From: Episyrphus balteatus
Lineage: Eukaryota > Arthropoda > Insecta > Diptera > Syrphidae
Reading direction: 5' to 3'
Assembly (NCBI RefSeq): GCF_945859705.1
Contig: NC_079135.1
Span: 106,294,288-106,358,287, forward strand
Length of the DNA stretch: 64,000 nt
In this document: in pieces, positions 22,042 through 33,911 of the stretch
Layout of the letters: each line of letters starts with the position of its first letter
Numbering within the stretch: position 1 is the first letter of the stretch
Position numbers and translations under genes: made by a program
Notes under the pieces: model-generated
What the model saw: the letters and a program-made list of their open reading frames with translations, nothing else
Database searches by the model: none
Told to the model about the DNA's origin: nothing

Positions 22042-24100
22042 AATGGTAATTTCTTGCGCAAAAATTTATTTTGTTGCTCCACCCAGTCATTTTTTATTTC
22101 AACTTAAATTCTCAGAAGTGCACTTCCGGTTTGATCAGACCAGTGGAGAAATTTTTAAAGAATATATTTTTAATTTTTTTTCTTTTGCCAGTAATTGTAG
22201 GTTTTCAAAACAAAATTTCAAACTCAAATTTTGTAGCGGTAACAATTATTAAAATATTCAAGGTTTTGTTTACACATTTTGTTTAGCAAAACTAAAATTT
22301 CGAAAAAAAAACAAAAAATCAAAATGTAAAGTTTTTGAAAACTGTCGTTTTATCTTAGCAGAATATTGATTAACAAGAAAACTGATCAAGCTTCATAATC
22401 GAGGTTTTCGCGTTTTTTCATTTTGTCCTTTTATTATTTGGCAACCATTTTTATTGCTGTTTTTTTTTATTTATTGTAAGCTTGAACTTCAGGTGCTCTG
22501 GATGCCTACGTCCCTGACACAATTTCTACCCTTTTGCATTTGGAACAGCTTTTGGATTTTTAATGTGCCAGTAGCATTAAAAAGCGAAATTGTGAACATT
22601 TTAGAAGAGCCCGAGAACAACCTGGAAAAAGGTTTGGAATTTTGGAACGCATATTTTCAGTTTCGGTCAATAGGGAGAATGGAAAGGACGTTTTCAAAAC
22701 AATCTTTATACTACCTTTTTTGCTCTTATGTTTTAACTTGTATAAATTTAAATGGAACGTATTTAAAATTTTTGTTTTTTTTTTTTGTTTTTGGAATATC
22801 CTAGAAACAAATAAGGTTTTATAACGTTTTAATAAACCTAAGAATCGACCTGTTCTTTTTTTGGACGAATTCAAACTAATTTTTAGGAAAATAAAAAAAT
22901 CCGAACAGTTTTTTAATAGTCTCGAAAGAGATATCTTTAAAAATACAAATTTGACGGTCTCCATTCTCTTTTGAATTGTGTTTGAACACTTTTTAAAAAA
23001 AGCTTAAAAAATTAAAAAAAAAAGACCTAATTTTTGTTTTCGACCCTTTGAAAACAATGAAGTTAGAGGTTCAAAAGTATGGCTTTAACATTTTTCAAAA
23101 AAAAAAAAAAAATTGGAACATTCTGGTACCTACCTACAATGTTTGAGCAACTTTCAAAAATAACTATTTCAAAAAGAGAAGAAAAAACGCAAAACGTGCA
23201 GCACCACTAATTCGACGGCTTAAGATCAGTTTTTTTTTAAATAATTTTCCATTTTCAGCTGCACTCTTTCCAGCGAGACTTAGGCTCCGATTCTTTCTCT
23301 CTTTTTCCTTAATAAGGAAACATAATTAAGTCAATTTCAAATGAAGAAGATCATTGTAAATTTTCAGTGCGAATAGCCGTTCATTACGTAAACTGATATT
23401 TATACTCAGAGAAAACTACAATACTGCATCTTAACTTAGCTTAAATCACCTTTTTTCAAATTCTCTACATTTAAGACTCGTAATTGATTGAACTTTTCCT
23501 ACTTACCTATGCATGTCTTATTTTCAAATTCAAAGTTAATTTAATATTTTTTTTTAGGAGTACCTAGAAATATTTTATTTAAAAGAAAAACAATGTTTTA
23601 CTATCCTCATGAGTTCAAAACTATTTAATAATGTTCTTTTTTTCTTGCATCCCGAACAATTATAAATATATTAACGCATTGAAGTATCTATTATAAAATT
23701 ATCCTACAAAATAAATTGGTTATGTTATTTTGCTTACAAGAGTTTTCAAAAAAAAAAAAAAAAAATGTTACGTATACACCACAGTGACCCACCAATTGAT
23801 CGAATTGCTACTTAAATAACCTGTCTAGGAAAATTTTAAAAGATTTATTTTGTTCCAATATACAAATTCAGTTATAAAAACCACTTTAAGGTCCATTAAA
23901 ACCAAACACACTTTCACCCATGATATTTTGAAAAACTATATTGATTTCTTTTATTTTCAAGAACTATAAGTGTATACATAGTATTTCCCTCTATAAAAAA
24001 AATTGGTTGACTTTGGAAATTAAGGACGATAATTTTACGTGATAAATTCATAAGAAAATTTAAAAATTATTTGAAAGCAAACGAAAACAAAAAAAAAACT
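22042..24100. other. Gene-free AT-rich stretch
   Basis: Overlapping frames on both strands at 22454-22964 come from the same AT-rich sequence and show no family motif. A poly-A/T-rich background dominates. No repeat pair was recognised. Confidence 0.35.
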
Positions 24101-25520
24101 AGAAATGTAATTTTTGTGGCCATCATAGCTCACTTTAAGTATGTACACCTCTGAATACCTGCTCCTATCAGTCTATCTCTTATTCGCACACGCATTCAAC
24201 TCATTCTATCTCTATCGCACTGTGTCACACATAGCCCCGAAGCCTCAAGCAGTAAGTTACTTTTTTTTCAATCCTATAACGACTCTATAGTCGTTCTCTT
24301 CTTGATCTCATATTTTGTCACCAAGCCGCTCCCACGAAATTATACCACTTGCAAAATAGGTAAACAAAAAAATGCCTTAAGCAAATATATCTATGCTGAA
24401 TATGGTCTCTATCTAGGTATACAACTATACAAACTCCAATTCGTATAATTGTCGCTATAGTGTCGTTAAATACTCGGTACCTAAAGCCTAAGAGTAGGTA
24501 AGGTAGGTGTTCCAATACCTCGACCTCTATACAAATATAACCAAGTTAACTCTCCATTTCACACACAACAAACTCGTTCTCTCATACAAAATACCTCTCT
24601 ACCTGATGATGATGACCATCTCCCTCTTGGATATGTGATGGAGATTTGGATTTTCGATTCGTCCCACCAAATCGTTAGCACACACAACGACACTCTTTTC
24701 GAGGGGGTCTGATGGGCTCCCATTCGTCGCCATCATCATTGCCACCGTCGCCGTAGCGCGATTTTGTGTCACATTGCAATCGCGCGCACTCAAAAACATC
24801 CAAATGCTAGAAGGGGAGCTCTGCGTTCCATTCAGTTAGTAAATGAGAGGAAAAGAGAGAAAGTACCAACAGTATGGTGACTCTTTTGCATGTGGTTGTT
24901 ATTCGTGGTATAAGTATTCGGCCCCCCTTTTATAGGTGTTTTTTTTTTTTTTTTTATTTTACTGCTGGTACACTGCCACCCGGCGATGTCCAAAGTGTCG
25001 CGGTGCATTTAATTCAACTTGAAAGTCTTTGGGCTCCAATTCACAACCACCATTACCTATACCAAATCCAGATACCATAGTTAACAGTGAGTAAGTGAGT
25101 AAGGTACCTCAATACCATGAGAATGAGTAACGACGAGAATGTAGGTAGGTATCCGGTTTTGGGTATCTCATCTCGAGCTCCAAGCTTCAACTCCATAGAG
25201 TTTGGAATCAGAGTTGGATGTTGGAGTATCTCCAAAGAGCGCTTGTCACACTCGCAATTCCGAGATACGTAAGAGAATAAAGTGGATTCAAGTCAATACC
25301 TACTTATTTCTTTAGCTGATTTTGCAATGATATCGAAGGTAAGAAAAATGAGAATGCGGAGTGAGTTTCAGAAGCAAATAGAGTTTACCTGAAGCTGGAT
25401 GCTGGAGACTGGACAGTGGAGCTCATATGTTTAGTAAAATCTGTGGAAATTTAAAATTTAAATTTAAATTTAAAATTTAGATAATTTTTTCCTGAAAAAA
25501 TAAATAAACCTATACCCACT
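24101..25520. other. Less AT-rich island, possible host promoter, UTR or enhancer
   Basis: Composition changes to pyrimidine- and CA-rich text with a GATGATGATG run (about 24604-24613) and GC-richer words around 24640-24830. A TCAGTT initiator-like word is at about 24833-24838, and a good donor-like AAG|GTAAGA has its GT at 25339-25340. These signals are weak on their own, and no coding frame with protein character spans the island. A short palindromic AAATTT run lies at about 25447-25479. Confidence 0.3.
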
Positions 25521-25524
25521 TTAA

Positions 25525-26692
25525 GCCTAGTATCTACATTCTACATACTTGGAGAAGCAAGTCGTGAAGTGAATCCATTCCTTTTTTTTGTTTGGTCACC
25601 CGTGAACGTTCCTGTGAACTTTCGTGGTGAAAAAAAATTGGAGGGTTTTGCTTCACGACGCACATAGGAGTATTTGCAGTAAAAACCTGGCCATAAGTCG
25701 ATTTTCTGAAAATCAAAATTGACACCAAAAAGTTTGGCAAAGTGGGTACAAAATAAACATGTGTCAATATGCTGCACAATTTTTTGTTTTTCGATCGTGT
25801 CTTGTTAAAAAATGAGTTCAAAGTTAACTGTTACATCTACCTCATTTTTATTTGAATGCGAAGTATTTTGGTAAGTGTTATTCTATATGCGATATCGAAG
25901 TGTTGTGATAGAAATCTTAAAAAAATTTAGATGGAGAATTCTTCTTCAGTTATTTATTAACGATATTAATAAAGTTTTGAAAATGTTAGATGGTTTTTTC
26001 TATTTTAATGCGGGCTTAGAACTAGTATCTAAAAACTTGATATTTTTGATAAGTTATTATTTGAACTTTAATGATTTTGTTTTAGTATACCCCGTTATTC
26101 TGCGATGAATTGAAACTTATGAGTTAGTTTATATATTCTTTAACACAATGCAACAAAAATTGGGTGCTCTTAGTTGCTCTTTAGAGAATCGAGGGTCAAT
26201 TAGTTTTTCACTTTGTGATAGAAAATACTCCTTACTTTATGCAACGTTTTTTTATTTTTAAATTAAATTTACTGATGTTATTAGTGTATTTTATTTTGGG
26301 TGATCTTAATTAAGGTTGGGGAAGAGAGAAAAAAAACTGAGAATTGGGTATTAGGGATGAGGAAGAAAATTTGAGAAAAATAATGTCGACAGGTGGAGTA
26401 TACAGGCCATTAATCAATTTTTTAGTTTTTGGTAAAAAAATAAAAATAACAAAAACTAGGTTTATATTGTATTTTCTTTAGGAATACTGATTTTAAACAG
26501 AAATAGTAACAAAAACCACGAAAAATAATTAAGGCCAGGTTTTTGATGACAATACTGGAATCTCTTTCACTCGTGAATCTACTCTCCTTATATATCTACC
26601 TATTTTTCGAAAAAAATTAATTTGAAAATTGAAAACAAACATAAATTGTAGGAATTCACTTCACAACTTGCTTCACAAGTATGTACTAGGCC
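25525..26692. mobile_element. TTAA-flanked element with about 45-bp inverted ends
   Basis: The left end (GCCTAGTA, then ACATACTTGGAGAAGCAAGT and GTGAAGTGAAT) is matched in reverse at 26650-26692, with an 11-bp extra stretch in the left arm. TTAA flanks both sides (25521-25524 and 26693-26696), suggesting a piggyBac-type target, though the tips are not the usual CCC. No transposase was found. Confidence 0.7.
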
Positions 26693-26696
26693 TTAA

Positions 26697-28775
26697 ATGT
26701 TACTTCAATACCTATATAAGGAAGAAAAAGTTCAATGACTGAAAGGTTTTCGCAAAAAGATAAAGCTCAGTATGCTTATGAAGCTAAATTTTTACTTATA
26801 GGTACTTAATTTTTTTTACAAAATTTAGAAAACTGTTTCCAACTGTAAATTTTATATGATCAGTAAAAATGGAAGCTGGAATATTAAGCTTGATCTGCTT
26901 AAAAATTTAAATTCTGATTTTTCATACCAAAATATCTTTTCTATGAATTTCTGGAGCTCATAGTTCTGAAGCTATATTATGTAATACCTATTGTTTGCTC
27001 TGACCTGACTTATTTTCAAATAGCAGAGATTTTGCAATCTCTGATAACAAAAGTATACAAAATAAAAATGAATAAATAAAATTGATTAACTCTTTCTTCC
27101 ATTTTACGAAGCATTGGCTACACAATCTGAGCTTCCAAAGTTCACGAAATATCGGAAAATGTTCCAAATTTAATTAGTACTGATCCATTGCATTTAAAGG
27201 ATTTTCGGTGATATTTTAACTGTTATCCTGGTAACATAAAAATATATCTACATAGAAAAGGGTCATAACATTCGTAATGGTTATGGTTGTCAGATAATCT
27301 TGATTGTGTAATATAGATAATATTTGTGCACACAAAGATTTTTACAAAACAACGCCTTGCGTTCACCACGAAGTTGTCTGAAATTTTCAGAAATGTTCCG
27401 ACGCAACATTTGTCAATTTTAAAGGTTTTGGTACTGTTTTGAAAAATCATATCAGACAAAACGTTGCATTCTGTTTCTGTAGCCAAAACAAAATTGGTAG
27501 ATACCCGTATAAACCCATAAGCCTCCACTGCTAAAATTTGTTTCTATACTCGATCTGCATTTCTATATCTGCATTTATCTCATTAAACCAAAATACCGTT
27601 TTCCACTGCGCAATAATTCAGATGATTTTTCATTAAAATCAAGATTTGGTGATGCTCATAATATGTGTCATTTTAAAAATTTCTTTCAGACTTTAATAAA
27701 ACGTGACCCCCCCCCCCCCCCCCCCAAATTATAAGAGTTGTTGAAATTATATGAATAATAACAGAAAAAACTTGAGTGAAACTCTTGTCTATTTCTGGCT
27801 GGAAATGCGAATTTTATTGTTTGTTGCATCCCTTTTCCTCACAAATAAATAAACGACTATTTGTTGGGTAAACACGAATTTTTTTTTTTTCGTTTTAAAA
27901 CAAGGTGAATTTTTTAAGTGTTTTTTTTTTTACTTCAAAGTGATTTTGTTGAAAAATTTTGATATGGCCATCGACAATCAGATATTAATGGTATTCTAAA
28001 AAAAATTTAATTGTATATGCAACTCTATTTTGTCATACGGAGGGGTTGAAGTAGGTAAACAGTTAAAAAAGTTTTCGCTGTTTTTTTTTTTACATTAGTG
28101 TTTTTAAAATAGCGCAACACGCCACAACATTACATAACCTATAAGAGTTTGCCCAAGCATGTACCCCCGAAAATAAAGACCTCTTGAAAAAAAAACTCCT
28201 CAAAAGCGACCCTTACTTATAGATTTTTATAAATATTATAATTTCTCCAGAGATACCTTTAAAAATATGGAAAGATATACCTAGTGTTCCAAATTTCAAA
28301 AGAATCAAAGAATCGGTGCAGTAGTTTTGAAGTTATGAGGTGAACCGGCTTGGAAAACATTAGTTGTGGGGAGAACGATTTAAAGTTTTGAACTCTGGAC
28401 TCTAAAACGTTTGTAAGCGAAATATTAAAATACTCATAACTTGGTCAATTTGGCGCCAATAGACCTACAATTTGAACACAATATTTTTGAGATATAAAAA
28501 AAAATTTAATGCAAATTAAAAAAAAAAAACGGATTTTCCCGGGAAAAAAGTTTCAGTTTTGTTTTGTATTCTTAGGAACTTTAATATTTATTAGAATGTA
28601 GTCTTTAGAATTTGATTAAAAACTACAAGGTCATTAAATAATGGTATATATGTATGTATACATAACATTGCAAAATTGTATACAAAATCAATTAAAAAGC
28701 GAAAACATTTTTTTTTTTTTCTAAATTTCATCTTTAAAACTTAATTTCCCAAAAACTGTTTAATGAAACAACTTG
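26697..28775. other. Gene-free stretch with dispersed-repeat text
   Basis: AT-rich, with a C19 run at 27707-27725. A minus-strand 101-codon frame (27223-27528) has no recognisable domain. The text around 28290-28420 ('ggtgcagtagttttgaagtt') looks like a dispersed repeat but has no partner here. Confidence 0.35.
27707..27725. repeat. C19 homopolymer
   Basis: Nineteen consecutive C bases follow 'acgtga' in an otherwise AT-rich context. The count may be affected by sequencing or assembly error. Confidence 0.9.
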
Positions 28776-29486
28776 ATGCCCGATTCACAATATTGCGAGA
28801 CGAGAGCGAGACGAGATTTTCATTGACGATTTCAAAAATTTCCAAATAATGAAAATATATGAAACAATACACAATATTCCGATTCTCGTGAGTTGAAATT
28901 CCGAAAATTTTGAAAAAGGACGCACGAGACGACGATTTTTCGAAAATGAAATTTTAATATTAAAATATTTTAGGCAGCTTATATGGATAAAAGTTTTCAT
29001 AATTTCTAAATTCGAGTTAGCCTAGGTGATAAGGTGAGTGCCTCGTCATCAGAATCCAAGTTTTTTTTAAAATTATTTCTTGGAAAAAAATAAAACAATG
29101 AAATAAATTAGTTTTAAGGCCGAAAGGCATTAGTATTAAGAAAAATGAAGTAGGTATAACTTAGAGTGCCCGTATAGGGCCAGTAAGTAGTTGTATGAAT
29201 TTTTGTCTAGCCTTAAGATAGTTTTAAAATGATGAAAAATAAAAATGAATTTAAAATTGAAAAAAAAAAAATAAATTAAAATTGGTGAGTGCCTCGTAAT
29301 CTCAACGTCCGGAGTTCGATTCTCAAAAAATATTCTTTATTTCTTTTTTTACTTTATAGAATAAAAATCGCAGTAGGTACTGTGGATTTCCTTACGATTT
29401 AAAAATGATTTTTTTTTTTTATCGAAAACGTTCAGAAAAAACGCAACGCTCTCGTCTCGTCGTCTAAGATATTGTAAATCAGGCAT
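28776..29486. mobile_element. MITE with ATGCCYGATTYACAATAT ends
   Basis: The left end ATGCCCGATTCACAATAT and the right-end complement ATGCCTGATTTACAATAT match, followed on both sides by GAGACGAGAGCG-type words. No target duplication is evident. The interior contains two copies of 'ggtgagtgcctcgt' (29033 and 29284), part of a tRNA-like stretch. Confidence 0.7.
29283..29324 (+). repeat. tRNA-like relic (possible SINE head)
   Basis: TGGTGAGTGCC resembles a pol III A box, and GAGTTCGATTC, about 25 bp later, resembles a B box (GGTTCGANTCC) within CGGAGTTCGATTCTC. A partial copy lacking the B box lies at about 29011-29060. No full cloverleaf can be drawn, so this is at most a degraded tRNA or tRNA-derived SINE captured inside the MITE. 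Confidence 0.35.
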
Positions 29487-30151
29487 GAGTCAAAAAATAA
29501 AATAACGAATAAATTACTAACTTTAAGAAAAGTTATGGCACAGGATTGTACGTTCATTTTATGATTTTTAATACATATTTTCTTTTTTTTCTCCCGGGTA
29601 ATCGAGAGGTAAGAATTAGCACTTAAGTGGCTTTTACTGTACCAAGAAAATGAAAATTTTTCCTTCCGAATAACTTTTTTGTCATTTGGTACCTATTTGA
29701 TAAGGAAAATGCTCCCAAATATTTTTGGCCAGGTTTTAGACCTGCCTGTCAGTCAGTCGTATGATACTTCACTTTATATCTAACTGTTATTGCTGATTTT
29801 TTTGGCAATCCGTCCCAAATAAAACCCCAAATTAATCATTTTTTTCCCAATGCTTATGCTGCCCTACTAAATTTCTTTTTGTTTTCAATATTCGTAATAA
29901 AACAATGCAAAAGTGTAGGTGAGACCATAAGAAAAGTCCCGATTCAACTACAAAATTCAATTTTTTCCTAAACATGCATTGAATTATCTTAATTCACTTA
30001 ATATTCCCTTCCACTACCTACTAAATTATACAAACGCCTAATTATAAAAATCACAACATTTCCATTCTTCAAAAATCATTATCCACCCCTTCGTGTTTAT
30101 TAGATGAGCCACTATTTTGCTCTACTATCTAATTGAGTACAAACATAATAA
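29487..30151. other. Gene-free AT-rich stretch
   Basis: No gene or paired repeat was recognised. Confidence 0.35.
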
Positions 30152-30673
30152 GGGTATTCACGTAACGAGATAATTTTCTACTTTGCAGAAAAATAGAAAA
30201 TTCCGCAAAAGGTTTAAATGAACACCCCAGAAGAAAATAATTGCGTAAACAAGGGAAACAAACAGCTGTTTGTTAAACGTCAAATTGAACTTGTTTAATT
30301 AAAAAAATGAGTCAAGCTAATTTTGCAAATACTATACAACAATTAAAAAAATGTATTTTGCTCAAATAAAACAATATTCTCTTTTCAATATTAACATATT
30401 TTATTTGTGGTTATCTGAATAATAAGACATAAATCGCGTTCAAAATGATATTCCAGATACGGGGATCCCAGATAGCGTATCCGATATGTGATTGAACACA
30501 CCCAAAGTTTATCTGATTTTTTTTCTACGGTTTCTGCTTCAAATTTGTGAGATAAAATTCTATGATTTGCGGAATATTTTTCCCATACAAATTTTGACAG
30601 CTCATTTCTACCGATAGAAAATTCTACAGTTTCTACGGTTTCTACGGGTTTTCCGCGTTTACGTGAATACCCC
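30152..30673. mobile_element. Harbinger-like MITE, TAA-flanked
   Basis: The ends are GGGTATTCACGTAA and its complement (one extra C on the right), flanked by TAA on both sides (30149-30151 and 30674-30676). A 3-bp TWA duplication with GGG tips is typical of PIF/Harbinger. Subterminal words TAGAAAATTC and TTGCGGAATA are also mirrored. There is no coding capacity. Confidence 0.75.
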
Positions 30674-30676
30674 TAA

Positions 30677-33600
30677 TTTAATACGTATGTATTATTTATC
30701 TCTTAAAAAATACTACGCAAAAGTACTTTCGTAGTAAAACCTAACCATTGCATAAATCAGCCTCATTCAAACTACCTTACCGATACTTGGTATTCTTCTC
30801 TCTTTCATCACTACCAAAACTCATCTCTTTCAATATCCAATAAAAATTATCAAAGAGATCAACCAACAACAATTCCTCTCCCTAAATCCAACATGGTTGA
30901 ATCTTGCTATTTACTTGTAGAGAACCATCTCTCCCAACTGAGAGTGTGTGTGTTTCAAAAAAACTCACCCATCTTAACGACTTTAACTGCACCCATATAG
31001 TAGTGGACACATTTTACAGTGTCACACAATTTTTCAAATCGGATAAGCACATTACCTCTCCCGTTTTTCCTTCGTCCTTCTACAATTTTATGTCTGTGTT
31101 GGTAAGAAAAATGTATATATATCATTCTACTATGGTCCCCCACACACATACTATACCAATTGCCTCAAGGCACAAACGAATCACAATCACTCATACGGCA
31201 CCACGGGGTGGTATAGTTGCTATTGCTACTATATTGTCGTACTCGTTTCTTTCTACATGTTTAACTTATTCTTTTTCTCTCTTTCTTTTAAGACTTATTT
31301 TTTTGTTTCCTTCTTGTCGTTGTTTTGTTTAATCTTTAATGAGGAGAAGAGTGTGTGTCATTTCTTGAGTACTCTGGAAGAAAAAAAAAAAAAAGAGAGA
31401 CACATTTTTTTTTTTTTGTTAGCTTTTTGACGCAGAGGGGGCGACACCTGACTTTAAGTTCTTGAAATTCTCTCTTTTTTTTTATATTTTTTCTTCTGTT
31501 TTTTATTGTTGTGTTGTTTTTTTGGTTAGGTGTGTGTTTTCTTTGACCGATAAACTGGTCGTGTGCTACGCTTTTTATTATTATTTTTTTGTGCGGTTTC
31601 AATGACCATCGCCATCGCCGCAAACTTTTGCCATCTAAATGGAGCCCCCAGTATCAATGGGTCCGTTCGATGGGACGCTCTTTATAGATGTGACCCGCGG
31701 TTTTTTTTCTCTCTCAAAACAAAAAAAAACGTAATTTTGTTTAATTCTCGAGAAAAAGTGTTTTTTTCTATTTTTTTTAAATTCTGTTTGCGGATTAATG
31801 ATTCCAAAACTTGACATTCGTTAGAAAGAGTAAAAGAGCGAGGGCGAGGCTTGTGTATATTTCTTGCACATAGTCGAAGAGTCGGAAGAGTCGAGTCGGG
31901 TAGACGGGGTACGCATCCCTAAGTGACATTTTGACAGCACCCTTACAACAGCACAGCACTACACTGTGGTGACAGAAGGACTTCTTGGATATTTGTTGTT
32001 GTTGCTGCAATTGAGTATTTTTTGTATGTGTATTAGTGAGTTTGGTATTTGTATATAGAAGCGTAATTTTTTTTTCTCTTCGTTTGTCACCTCCCTCTCT
32101 TTTTGTGGGATTATTAAAACTCTCCGTTTTATATTCGTGTGAGTGCGTGGTGTGTGTTTGGTCTGTCTATATGCATTTCACAGGGCCAGAATAGAGTACA
32201 GAACAACGGGAACACGACACAAGCGAACGGCTAAAACACAGCTCTGGCTATGTAGTGGCGGTATAGTGTATACAGTTGTGTCGTTCGTTTTCATATCACA
32301 TAGCTCTGGCTGCCTGCCTGCTTTCGGTTTGTCATTGGCGTCGTCGTTGGTTGTTTGGCGTTTGTGTCTCCGTTTTCTCATCGTCATCATCGTCGTCGTC
32401 GTCGTTATGTCGTCGATGTCGGTGTCGCCATCTCGTGTCGTCCTCTCTTTGACATTATATACCTCCTCAGCTTTGTGTATATAGAATTTCAGTTTTTTTT
32501 TTTTTATATTCTTTTTTGGGTTCTATTTTTTTTTTCTCTCGTTTGAATTTTTGTCATCGTCGACGAGTGTCATTGGTCGAAGTGGAGTGAAATACACAAA
32601 AAAAAAAGGAATAAAAATAAATAGAAGAGAATTTTTATAAAAAAAAAGAAAATAATCAAAAGAGAGTAGAGAAAAAAAAAATAAAGTGCAATCGAGTAAA
32701 GTACATGGAACGGTGGCGACTGTTGGCGACTTTTGTTGGAGGATTGTGTCGCGTATAATTTGGCATCTATCTCGGACTCGTTTAGCGACAACTCCAGAAG
32801 CACCTACGTTTAACGCTACGACGACATTTTTACTGGACGACATTTTAGTCTGGATTATCTGATAGATACTGTTAATAGAGTTTGTTGTTGCGGAAACGGA
32901 AATTTGCATTTTTTCAAAAAAAAAAAAAAAAAAATCTGCCCGCCTAGTGCCTAACCTACAAAATTTTGTCACTGAAAATTCAAATTCTTATTGGATTTTT
33001 TTTTTTGTGAGGACCTCCTTTATTCAAATTTTTACCCTTAACTTCCAATTTAAACGCCATTTTGTCTTTTTGAAAAATAAAGAAAAAAAAATAATAATTA
33101 GCCTCTCCACCAAAACTTAGCGTTACCGTAACGAACGTAACGCGAGTGTGTGTTTGTTTTTTTTCTTTTCGTTGGACGGTGGTGGACGGATATTAAGGGT
33201 TAATTATTTGGGTTTTTTTTGTTGTTGTTGTTGTTTGCGTGGGAGTTTAAAAATAAGTTGGTTTGGCATGAAATGTGTATATAATTACGGGGTACTTTAC
33301 TTTAAACGTAACGACGATTATAAATGCAGTTTAATTGTAACGCGGAAGAGGCGGATCGAATTCCGTGTGTAATTGATGTTTAAAAAGTAAATAATAATCT
33401 AGAGTTTCTTAATTAGAATACCTACCAAAAGTACCTATTGTTAACAACTACCATAAAAAAGGATATCAAATAAGTGAGGCCTAACTAAGTGCATTAGGGT
33501 ATTCAACAACGACCTTACTGGAGTTTTTAGTAAAAAATTTTATTGAGACGTGGGAGTTTGTTTGATTTGGTCAATACTACAAGAAGCAAGTGTGGAGAAT

Positions 33601-33909
33601 ATTTTTTTTTTAAATTCTTGTCTGTGATTTTTTTAAAATTTATAAAATAAAAATAAATAAAAATTGATAAAGTGTGAAAAAAAAGATAAAAAGGAAAAAC
33701 TTTTAATAAACGGATTTAACAACAAAACACTATTATACTGGCTGATTGACAATCTTCAAACGGATGGTTTCTTTGGAACTACCTATTTTGTGTAATTGGT
33801 AAGCTATACATGTACAAGATTAAGAACTTTTATTCATTAAGCTTTAAGAGCGATTAAGACCCCTTTTTACTTCTGAAATTAAGCTTCAAACTCCGACGGC
33901 ATAGGTACC
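30677..33909. other. Less AT-rich island, candidate host promoter / 5' UTR region
   Basis: This is the largest host-like block. It has mixed composition, CA- and TCT-rich runs, CpG-containing words between about 32100 and 32480, a GTCGTC/CATCAT run at about 32379-32417, and TTG runs at about 33218-33237. Donor-like signals are TTG|GTAAGA (GT at 31102) and TTG|GTAAGC (GT at 33799). Frames on both strands (up to 149 codons) overlap, are low-complexity, and lack domain features, so none is called. It could be a non-coding first exon or an enhancer; strand and transcription are undetermined. Confidence 0.3.
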
Positions 33910-33911
33910 TA

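Noticed and set aside
22454..22964. 116- and 134-codon frames on opposite strands
   Set aside because: They overlap, are Phe/Lys/Leu-rich as expected from AT-rich DNA, and carry no motif.
27223..27528. 101-codon minus-strand frame
   Set aside because: No recognisable domain, no repeat or splice context to support it.
30904..31332. 142-codon plus-strand frame
   Set aside because: No domain, biased composition, and overlapping frames on both strands.
32523..32972. 149-codon minus-strand frame in the 30.8-33.8 kb island
   Set aside because: Most of it is Phe/Leu/Lys-rich homopolymer translation, and no domain is visible. The short KNVVVALNVGASGVVAKR stretch is not enough to call a gene.
33496..33520. 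GGGTATTCAAC word like the left end of the Harbinger-like MITE
   Set aside because: No matching right end or target duplication was found nearby.
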